From positions 1-58,974 of the forward strand of contig CAIRMO010000004.1 in the NCBI GenBank assembly GCA_903879705.1: a stretch of 58,974 bases of DNA, read 5' to 3'. Each line of letters begins with the position of its first letter. Position 1 is the first letter of the stretch. The DNA is from an uncultured Candidatus Competibacteraceae bacterium. Lineage in GTDB: Bacteria > Pseudomonadota > Gammaproteobacteria > Competibacterales > Competibacteraceae. The notes below the pieces were generated by a model. The model was not told where the DNA came from. It made no database searches and worked only from the letters and a program-made list of their open reading frames with translations. The position numbers were made by a program, and so were the translations under genes. Below, piece after piece: positions 7,894 through 14,176 of this stretch.

Positions 7894-8248
7894 ACTCCCG
7901 CGCCCGCCGCTGAATCTCCGACAACACGCCCTCTAAATTCTCCATCACTTCACGATTTTCAAACCGCACCACTCTCAATCCCAGGCTGACCAGATACGCT
8001 GTTCGTTCGGTATCCTGTTGTTGAGCGGCTTCGCTATCGTGAACCGAACCATCGAGTTCAATCACCAAATGGGCTGCCGGGCAGTAAAAATCCGCGATAA
8101 ACGGGCCGATGCTGGATTGGCGTCTGAATTTCAGACCGTCGAGCTGGCTGTGTTTCAAGGCTTGCCACAGGCGGATTTCAGCGGGCGTCATGGCCGAGCG
8201 TAATTCTTTGCGGCGCGGCTTGAGTGCTTGGACGTTGTGTAGCTGCAT
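7892..8248 (-). CDS. DUF559 endonuclease-fold protein
   Basis: 118 residues of the DUF559 family, a small restriction-endonuclease-like (Vsr-related) fold. Recognisable segments are MTPAEIRLWQALK near residue 20, LKFRRQSSIGPFIADFYCP near 38, the metal/catalytic region LVIELDGSVHD near 62 and GLRVVRFENREVMENLEGVL near 90. The family is usually a stand-alone gene, often in accessory DNA; a biological role is unproven. It sits between two copies of the palindromic repeat (7799-7893 and 8259-8310), as if carried on a small cassette. Confidence 0.85.
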   Translation of the reverse strand: MQLHNVQALKPRRKELRSAMTPAEIRLWQALKHSQLDGLKFRRQSSIGPFIADFYCPAAHLVIELDGSVHDSEAAQQQDTERTAYLVSLGLRVVRFENREVMENLEGVLSEIQRRARE

Positions 8249-8258
8249 GATGTGTGAG

Positions 8259-8310
8259 TCGAACCACCCCGGCGCTTACGCGCCACCCCTCCTTATCCAA
8301 GGAGGGGAAA
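8259..8310 (-). repeat. Dispersed palindromic repeat, copy 4 (inverted)
   Basis: The inverse orientation of the same unit: GAACCACCCCGGCGCTTACG, then CGCCACCCCTCCTTATCCAA. Together with copy 3 it brackets the DUF559 gene with inverted copies. Confidence 0.82.
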
Positions 8311-8356
8311 AAGCGGTATTTTTTAATCTGTCCAATAATCCGCGTTTAGCATTTTT

Positions 8357-8713
8357 TCAAGGCTGAATCGTCCACGGATAGCCAAATGTAGCATCTCGCT
8401 CATTCCTGAAAGCTTCCAGGCGCTGCTGTTCATTTGAAGTTTGGATACCTCTAAATCGTTCCAATGCTTCAAAAAAGCCATTGCCTGGCATGTCCCTTTT
8501 TTTGGAAATTACTACTGCGCTACGAAAAGGACGATTACTCATAGCATCCTCTCGGTCTAAAAACTCAAAAATCCTCGACAGCGGATGACTAGCCCATAAA
8601 CCATCCATAGGAGGTAACCCAAAGTGAGCAACAATATCACTGTAATAAACAGTGCGTCTGTTTCTCGCTTTCTCTTCCAAAAATAGACCGACTTGATCGC
8701 TTAGCTCACTCAT
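8357..8713 (-). CDS. Conserved hypothetical protein, 118 residues
   Basis: I do not recognise a named family. The protein begins MSELSDQVGLFLEEKARN and carries GLPPMDGLWASHPLSRIFEF near residue 32, the region AVVISKKRDMPGNGFFEAL near 66 and an ERFRG stretch. The mix of small hydrophobic and aromatic residues suggests a compact alpha/beta domain. There is no signal peptide and no membrane segment. It lies directly downstream of the WD40-kinase gene on the same strand with a 125-bp gap that shows nothing else. It may be co-transcribed, but a functional link is not shown. Confidence 0.65.
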   Translation of the reverse strand: MSELSDQVGLFLEEKARNRRTVYYSDIVAHFGLPPMDGLWASHPLSRIFEFLDREDAMSNRPFRSAVVISKKRDMPGNGFFEALERFRGIQTSNEQQRLEAFRNERDATFGYPWTIQP

Positions 8714-8838
8714 AAAATTTCCTCTTAAAGCTGTTAGGAATCAACTTTGAACAACGAATATCTGAAATCATCAGGCTCTTACATAACACCATAACTCTGG
8801 TGTCATAACCCATTTTGGAAGAACAGCGGACAATAGCC

Positions 8839-11800
8839 TCACTCCATCAACTTAATCTCACTATATTGCCCGGCGTATTTCTTCTCCCAAGCAATCAGTT
8901 CACCGAGCGACATTTCCACTGTGGCAGTTTGGCGGGGACTCCATAAAAGAAGTTGTCTGCCATCAACATAATCACCACTTGCAAGCAGTCGCCCGTCCGA
9001 ACTGAAGGCAACAGCCCGTACCCAACCACCTTGCCCCTGCAAGGTGGCGACGCATTGCCGATCCTCAACTCGCCACAGTCGCACGGTCTTGTCAACACTG
9101 CCACTGGCCAACAGCCGTCCGTCCGGGCTGAACGCAACGGCATATACCCAACTGGTATGCCTCTGCAAGGTGGCGACGCATTGCCGAGCTTCCACCTGCC
9201 ATAGCTGCACGGTGTGGTCCTTACTGCCACTGGCCAGCAGCCGCCCATCCGGGCTGAACGCAACGGCATTTACCGAACTGGTCTGCCCCTGCAAGGTGGC
9301 GACGCATTGCCGATCCTCGACCCGCCACAGCCGCACGGTGTGGTCCTCACTGCCGCTGGCCAGCAGCCGCCCGTCCGGGCTGAACGCAACGGCGGTCACC
9401 TTATCAGTATGCCCCTGCAAAGTGGCGACGCATTGCCGATCCTCGACCCGCCACAGCCGCACGGTGTTGTCATTACTACCACTCGCCAGCAGCCGCCCGT
9501 CCGGGCTGAACGCAACAGCATTTACCGAACTGGTATGCCCCTGCAAGGTGGCGACGCATTGCCGATCCTCGACTCGCCATAGCCGCACGATCCTGTCATG
9601 ACTGCCGCTTGCCAGCAGCCGCCCATCCGGGCTGAACGCAACGGCATTTACCGAACTGGTATGCCCCTGCAAGGTGGCGACACATTGCCGATCCTCGACC
9701 CGCCACAGCCGCACGGTGTTGTCATCACTACCACTCGCCAGCAGCCGCCCGTCCGGGCTGAACGCCACAGATGAAGTTTTCCCATCATGCAATTTTACCT
9801 TCTCGCACTCCCAACTCACCGCCGCCGCTGGCTGTTCCCAACTTTCCGCCACGATTTGCCAGCGGTAAGGCCGCATCATCAGGTCTTCGCGTAATAGCAC
9901 CGTATCTTCATAGCGCGGCGTAGCAAGACGGGATTGCCACCGCTGCAATATCGGATAAACGGCGCTATTAGCTGGCGTCTGTTCCCATAGCGCATAGTAT
10001 TGTTTCAACACCTCGACTAAGGTGCTGGCTCTTTCTCGCAAGGCGCTAAATGCCTGTTCAACCGCTTGCGTATTGCCATAGCCACCTTCACGGATGTTGT
10101 TCTCAAAATCGTCCAAGTCTTTATTAAAATCTGGGCTGTGGTGCAACACGGTAAATTCTTTTAACAGAGCTTGCAGTTGGGGTGCAATAGAATTGCGGAT
10201 TTCCGTAGTGAGCGGCAACCATTGCATGACCAGCCGCAATATCAGTGCCGTACCGCCGTTAAAAGGCAACTCCAATAATCCGGCCAGCCACGCCGGACGA
10301 TGGATCAGGCGTTGTGCCAGTGTTTGAATTTCCGCCTGAAGTTCTTCTTGAAACTTCGACGACACCGCCGCCAACAACAATCCCGGCAATACTGCCGCTA
10401 AATCCGGTTGCAATTTCGCCGGTACGCCATACGCCAGCGCCGTTTGCCAAGTCTTCTCATAATCCGTAACCGTCGTCTGCCAGCCAGTGCGTATTTGCTG
10501 ACACCCCGCATTCCCCGCTTCCGCATAAATCCCCAACACATCCGGTTGACCCTGATACAACATCAGCAACAACCCTCGACACGCCTCATCCCCCTGATTT
10601 GCCTGATTCGCCGCCGCGATCAAATCATCCTTCGCCAGACTCCACTGTTTCCACACCGGCGGCAAGTCCGGGGCCATCTTCACCAACACCCGCAATAACC
10701 GCTCATCGGCGCTCATAGCTGAATCATCCAGCACATCCAGCGCCGCCCGCGCCAAATCCTGATCGTGCAATTCCGTCCGTAGCCAATCGCTAATAAACCC
10801 CCGGCCCAAATCCTTACTCGCCGCCTCCCAATGCCGGGCCATTTGCACCGCCAATTCCCGCGCCGTCCAGCATTCTTCCTGACCCAACCGATAAGGCCGT
10901 TGCGCCTGCGCTTCACTCACTGGCCGATCCTCAACCGGCAACCGCAAACTCTCATCCCCCGCCAACCACCGCTCAATCTCCGCCCGGCCCCAGCGCTGCT
11001 TCGGATCGCGCAGCAACAACCCCCGGCACAGCGTCCGCCACGGTTCCGCCACCCCGCTGCAATCCACCGGCTGCGTCACCAACTGATAGCTCAACACTGC
11101 CTCCGACAGCCCGGCGAACGGATGCCGCCCGCTCAACGCCTCCAGCGCCACCATCCCCAGCGACCAGTAATCCGCCGCCACCCCAATCACCCCGGTCGCC
11201 GCTTCGGGCGCGGCATAGCGCAAGGTCCGCGCCGTAGTCGTGAAGTGCTGCGTCGCCTCCGCCACCGAAGCAATCCCGAAATCGGTCAAGGCAATCCGCA
11301 ACGGCTCCCACTGCCGAATCAGCACATTCTCCGGCTTGATGTCCCGGTGCAGAACGTCGTGCTGATGCAGCACCGCCAGCGCCAGACTCAATTCCCGCAC
11401 CAACGCCCGCACCTGCCTATCGGCCAGCGGCCCCGCCGTCAACCGTGGCCGCAACGACCCCGCCGCCACATACTCCAGCACCTCATAACCATGCCCATCG
11501 GCCTGCCCGTACTCGACCAGATGAATCACCTGATCCGGGGCCGCCGCGCTAATCCGCGCCAGCACCTCCGGCTTGACCACGATCCCGTAGCGGTAAATCT
11601 TGACGACGTACTGCTGCTGCCGATCCGCCACCGCCTCGACCAGCAGCAAATCCGCCTCCCCGCCCGCCGTCAGCAACGGCTGCACGATCCGGTACCGCCC
11701 CGCCAGCGTCGGCGGCAGGTGCATCAAGGACTGCGAGGGCAGCGCGTTATCGCGGATCGTCGCATCAACCACATCGCGGCGGGTTGCCAACGGGTCATCG

Positions 11801-11841
11801 CGGACGGTCAAGACCGGGTGGGAATCAGGAGATTGCGACAC
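8839..11841 (-). CDS. Ser/Thr protein kinase fused to a seven-bladed WD40 propeller
   Basis: 1000 residues. A Hanks-type kinase occupies about residues 48-300: ATP-binding lysine K81 in VVKIYRYG, catalytic loop HRDIKPEN at 165-172, DFG at 187-189 and an APEAATG P+1 region near 211. The glycine-rich loop is weak (PLLTAGGEAD). A long helical middle of no recognised domain (about 310-690) follows. Seven WD40 blades from about 695 to 985 use the pattern VAFSPDGRLLASGS...VRLWRVEDRQCVATLQGH; the inner blades are almost identical. The kinase would phosphorylate partners while the propeller binds them; the FHA protein encoded upstream is the obvious phospho-reader. No transmembrane segment is visible, so it is probably cytoplasmic. 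Confidence 0.9.
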   Translation of the reverse strand: MSQSPDSHPVLTVRDDPLATRRDVVDATIRDNALPSQSLMHLPPTLAGRYRIVQPLLTAGGEADLLLVEAVADRQQQYVVKIYRYGIVVKPEVLARISAAAPDQVIHLVEYGQADGHGYEVLEYVAAGSLRPRLTAGPLADRQVRALVRELSLALAVLHQHDVLHRDIKPENVLIRQWEPLRIALTDFGIASVAEATQHFTTTARTLRYAAPEAATGVIGVAADYWSLGMVALEALSGRHPFAGLSEAVLSYQLVTQPVDCSGVAEPWRTLCRGLLLRDPKQRWGRAEIERWLAGDESLRLPVEDRPVSEAQAQRPYRLGQEECWTARELAVQMARHWEAASKDLGRGFISDWLRTELHDQDLARAALDVLDDSAMSADERLLRVLVKMAPDLPPVWKQWSLAKDDLIAAANQANQGDEACRGLLLMLYQGQPDVLGIYAEAGNAGCQQIRTGWQTTVTDYEKTWQTALAYGVPAKLQPDLAAVLPGLLLAAVSSKFQEELQAEIQTLAQRLIHRPAWLAGLLELPFNGGTALILRLVMQWLPLTTEIRNSIAPQLQALLKEFTVLHHSPDFNKDLDDFENNIREGGYGNTQAVEQAFSALRERASTLVEVLKQYYALWEQTPANSAVYPILQRWQSRLATPRYEDTVLLREDLMMRPYRWQIVAESWEQPAAAVSWECEKVKLHDGKTSSVAFSPDGRLLASGSDDNTVRLWRVEDRQCVATLQGHTSSVNAVAFSPDGRLLASGSHDRIVRLWRVEDRQCVATLQGHTSSVNAVAFSPDGRLLASGSNDNTVRLWRVEDRQCVATLQGHTDKVTAVAFSPDGRLLASGSEDHTVRLWRVEDRQCVATLQGQTSSVNAVAFSPDGRLLASGSKDHTVQLWQVEARQCVATLQRHTSWVYAVAFSPDGRLLASGSVDKTVRLWRVEDRQCVATLQGQGGWVRAVAFSSDGRLLASGDYVDGRQLLLWSPRQTATVEMSLGELIAWEKKYAGQYSEIKLME
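8990..9780 (-). repeat. Array of near-identical 126-bp WD40-coding repeats
   Basis: Six tandem 126-bp units (42 codons each) plus a diverged last blade encode the kinase propeller. Neighbouring units differ at only a few codons, mainly in the SGS[DHNEKV]D turn and the SSVNAV segment. Such low divergence points to recent expansion or gene conversion. The array is coding, not a CRISPR. Confidence 0.9.
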
Positions 11842-11898
11842 GGGAAAGCTCCATGAAAAGGTTGAGACAGTGCTGTTGAGTTTAGCTGAGTCGCGCTC

Positions 11899-12228
11899 TC
11901 AAATGAAAACTGCTGGCGACACGCCGAAGCGCACTGCCAACGCCTTGGCGTGCTGGCTATCCATCTCCCGATATCCATTCAGAATCGCGCTGACAACCGG
12001 TGGATCGCCTATTTCGGTAGACAAATCACTCAGGGTCAGACCGTGCTGTTCCATCAGAAAACGCAGTACTTCGCAGGGTCGGGCATCGGCAACCGGATGA
12101 TGCCGGCGTTCGTAATCGGCAATAAGTTGCCCCACCAGATCGAGAAAATCCACAAGTTCATGGGTTTCATCATCGCCAATTACATCAATCAAGCCATTCA
12201 ATAACTCGATCAAACTCTGTTGCTCCAT
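11899..12228 (-). CDS. XRE-family HTH protein, HigA-like antitoxin
   Basis: 109 residues. The N-terminal half is helical and acidic (DETHELVDFLDLVGQLIADYE). The C-terminal half is an XRE helix-turn-helix (RFLMEQHGLTLSDLSTEIGD, then AILNGYREMDSQHAKALAVRF) ending PAVFI, the layout of HigA-type antitoxins. It follows brnA with only a 2-bp gap, giving a BrnT-BrnA-XRE operon. It might autoregulate that operon or be a captured orphan antitoxin. No HigB-like toxin is adjacent. Confidence 0.8.
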   Translation of the reverse strand: MEQQSLIELLNGLIDVIGDDETHELVDFLDLVGQLIADYERRHHPVADARPCEVLRFLMEQHGLTLSDLSTEIGDPPVVSAILNGYREMDSQHAKALAVRFGVSPAVFI

Positions 12229-12230
12229 AC

Positions 12231-12434
12231 TCAGGACTGCACCATCTCAATCAGTGCAATATCCTTTCGTAACAGTTCATTGACCATATCATTAAGCGCT
12301 ACTCCCTTAGCGTTAGCCCGTGTTGCCAGATAGCCGGCGACCTCTGGATCAAGATAGATCGGCAAATTCAACTGGACATCAGGATGATAGAATTTACCGC
12401 GCTCTGCCTGTGAAAAATCGTACTCAGATTTCAT
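12231..12434 (-). CDS. brnA: BrnA/CopG-like antitoxin
   Basis: 67 residues from the ATG at 12434 (MKSEYDFSQAERGKFYHP). This start overlaps the BrnT stop region by 11 bp and is preferred to an upstream in-frame ATG that would run deep into brnT. The core LNLPIYLDPEVAGYLATRA, followed by LNDMVNELLRKD, is a ribbon-helix-helix domain, which binds the operator and neutralises BrnT. An RHH antitoxin immediately behind a BrnT toxin is the standard arrangement. Confidence 0.8.
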   Translation of the reverse strand: MKSEYDFSQAERGKFYHPDVQLNLPIYLDPEVAGYLATRANAKGVALNDMVNELLRKDIALIEMVQS

Positions 12435-12738
12435 GGTTAGCCTCGTATGATTTGATCTCTCGTTTTGTTGCCTGCCGTGCCGAAATAACCCGGACGGCAG
12501 CCGTTTCATTATCCTGTTGGTGAAAGTTATGAATCACGACTAAACAGAGATTGCCAAGTGACACTTTGCCTAAAGTGATCCAGCGTTCTTCAATTTCACT
12601 GTGATCCCGATCAAAAGCAGTCAGCGCATCTGGATCCAAAAATACTTCGGCAGCCTGCTCAAAACTGATCCCATGCTTTTTTAGATTAGACCTCGCCTTG
12701 CGAAAATCCCACTCGAAATTATACTGCATTAAAATCAT
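12424..12738 (-). CDS. brnT: BrnT-family toxin (DUF497)
   Basis: 104 residues; NFEWDFRKARSNLKKHGISF near the N-terminus is the BrnT signature (EWD..KA..N..KHGI.F). The core RWITLGKVSLGNLCLVVIHN and the end RVISARQATKREIKSYE match the RelE-like fold of this ribonuclease toxin family. The start is either the ATG at 12738 or the one at 12729; the second gives MQYNFEWD and is closer to the family start. It is the first gene of the three-gene TA operon and sits between the FHA gene and the WD40-kinase gene. Confidence 0.88.
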   Translation of the reverse strand: MILMQYNFEWDFRKARSNLKKHGISFEQAAEVFLDPDALTAFDRDHSEIEERWITLGKVSLGNLCLVVIHNFHQQDNETAAVRVISARQATKREIKSYEANHEI

Positions 12739-12741
12739 CTC

Positions 12742-13275
12742 CTAACCATCACGCCCAACCCGCACCCGCACCACAAAATCCTTCGCCAGCCGCACTTGCC
12801 CGCTCTCCGTCAGCAACAACGGCTGATGCGGTATCAACCGATTTTCATTGACGAAAACACCATTAGTAGAACCCAAATCCTCGATCCATACCCCATCAGC
12901 AGCAGGCCATAATCGGGCATGACGGCGCGACAAATTACCGTACTGCTGTAATTGCATTGCCAACGGTGAACACTCCGGATCGCGCCCGACGATTAACTCC
13001 CGGTCAATCGCTGCCTCACCCCACGGCCACTCCAGAATCAGCCGGGTTTCTATTCCTAACGACTCGCCGCAATACGGACACACCGCACTCTTTTTGGGAA
13101 TTAGGGCCTCACATTTAGCACAAGGAACTGGGATTTTTTCCGTACTCGCTGCCAATACCGACGGAGCGGCTTCGGTCAGTGAAATATGGGCGACCGAGAC
13201 TCCACATTGCGTACATCGAATCACGCTCAACGCATTTTCACCACCACAGGTCGGACAGACTCTCACCCGCGCCAT
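12742..13275 (-). CDS. Zinc-ribbon and FHA-domain protein
   Basis: 177 residues from the ATG at 13275, which overlaps the radical SAM gene by 13 bp. Two CxxC zinc-ribbon units come first: C7/C10 with C21/C24, and C52/C55 with C66/C69. A forkhead-associated domain occupies about residues 78-175, with the diagnostic GRDPECSPL, NLSRRHARL and IEDLGSTNGVFVNENRL motifs. FHA domains bind phosphothreonine peptides, so this is the likely phospho-reader for the WD40 kinase encoded downstream. The BrnT-BrnA-XRE cassette now separates the two genes. Confidence 0.9.
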   Translation of the reverse strand: MARVRVCPTCGGENALSVIRCTQCGVSVAHISLTEAAPSVLAASTEKIPVPCAKCEALIPKKSAVCPYCGESLGIETRLILEWPWGEAAIDRELIVGRDPECSPLAMQLQQYGNLSRRHARLWPAADGVWIEDLGSTNGVFVNENRLIPHQPLLLTESGQVRLAKDFVVRVRVGRDG

Positions 13276-13919
13276 GACACCCCTCCCAATTGAACGCCAC
13301 GTTCGGCGCATTGTTGTTCCAGACGCTCCATATCTCCCAGTCCCGGAATGCCAATTCCCCAGATTCGTTCATCATCCACCACCAGTTGAAATGACCGGCG
13401 TTCGACTTCGTGATGCAAATACGGCGCATAGCGTTCTTGGCCCAAGAGTGACAACGGAATCAGCGGTTGATTGGCCGAGCCGCGCCAAATCAGTCGTGTC
13501 GGTTGCTGCGCCTGAAACGGTTCGGGAATGAGAGCATCCAGTAAAGCCAGCAAAGGCGCGAAGTCACGTTGCAAGCGCCGCCATGAAAAGCCGCTGTAGC
13601 AGAGAATATCGAAGTTCAGCCCGGCTTTATCCCGCCAGTCATGTAGCGCCTGCAACAAGGCCAGCAACGCCTCCCGCTGCGCGAACGGTTCGCCGCCGGA
13701 GATCGTGATCCCATCCAGACCGTGCAGCGCGACTTCCTGACACCAGGTCAGCAATACCGGCAACGATAACGCCTGATCATCGGCGAAGGTCCAGGTATCT
13801 TGTGAAACACAACCGGGACAGGCCAAAACGCAGCCTTGCAGCCACAGCCCGATCCGTCGTCCCGGTCCCAGGGTCGTGACCGGGTAATGGGCTTTGTTAA
13901 AACAGAGCAGCGGCATCAT
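13263..13919 (-). CDS. Radical SAM activating-enzyme-like protein (4Fe-4S)
   Basis: 218 residues from the double ATG at 13919/13916. LWLQGCVLACPGCVSQ carries the radical SAM CxxxCxxC cluster motif (C30, C34, C37). ISGGEPFAQREALLALLQAL near residue 75 is the SAM-binding GGEP region. The length and the 'R.GLW.QGC...C.GC....TW' pattern resemble pyruvate formate-lyase or anaerobic ribonucleotide reductase activases (NrdG). No glycyl-radical enzyme gene lies nearby, so the target is unknown. Translational overlap with the FHA gene argues for a role in the kinase/FHA/ClpA cluster. Confidence 0.85.
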   Translation of the reverse strand: MMPLLCFNKAHYPVTTLGPGRRIGLWLQGCVLACPGCVSQDTWTFADDQALSLPVLLTWCQEVALHGLDGITISGGEPFAQREALLALLQALHDWRDKAGLNFDILCYSGFSWRRLQRDFAPLLALLDALIPEPFQAQQPTRLIWRGSANQPLIPLSLLGQERYAPYLHHEVERRSFQLVVDDERIWGIGIPGLGDMERLEQQCAERGVQLGGVSWRG

Positions 13920-13934
13920 AGAGTCAGTAGCAGG

Positions 13935-14162
13935 TGGGGCCTGCATTACGGCACGGAACGGGTGGGGATGCTGGTGATTCCGGCCAGTTCCGGCAACACC
14001 AGCCGGCAGATTCAATTGATGAGGAATTTCCGCACGACAATGGTTCACGCCACCCCCAGCTATCTGTTGCATCTCGATGCAGCGCTGGCGCTGGAGGGAG
14101 CCGGTCTCGACCAGTTGCGGCTGCAAAAAGCCTTCATCGGGGCCGAGCCGCATTCGGAGATG
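13935..14162 (+). pseudogene. Internal fragment of a phenylacetate-CoA ligase (paaK)
   Basis: About 76 codons read GLHYGTERVGMLVIPASSGN, then TSRQIQLMRNF, TTMVHATPSYLLHL and FIGAEPHSEM. This is the central AMP-binding region of PaaK-type ligases (LHYG.E..G..VIP.SGGNT.RQ..L...F.....TPSY). There is no start codon, no N-terminal third and no C-terminal domain, and the fragment is bounded by the radical SAM start and the beta-helix gene end. It is therefore a decayed scrap rather than a gene. Confidence 0.72.
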
Positions 14163-14176
14163 GTGTCAGCCGCGAC

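Noticed and set aside
8990-9780. Regularly spaced repeats that look like a CRISPR array at first sight
   Set aside because: The period is exactly 126 bp, there are no unique spacers, and the units translate as WD40 blades.
10831-11856. A 341-codon plus-strand frame rich in Arg, Gln and Pro
   Set aside because: Antisense shadow of the kinase gene, low-complexity composition, no domain.
13263-13919. The radical SAM protein as NrdG
   Set aside because: No nrdD or other glycyl-radical enzyme is adjacent and it overlaps an FHA gene; only the general activase-like class is claimed.
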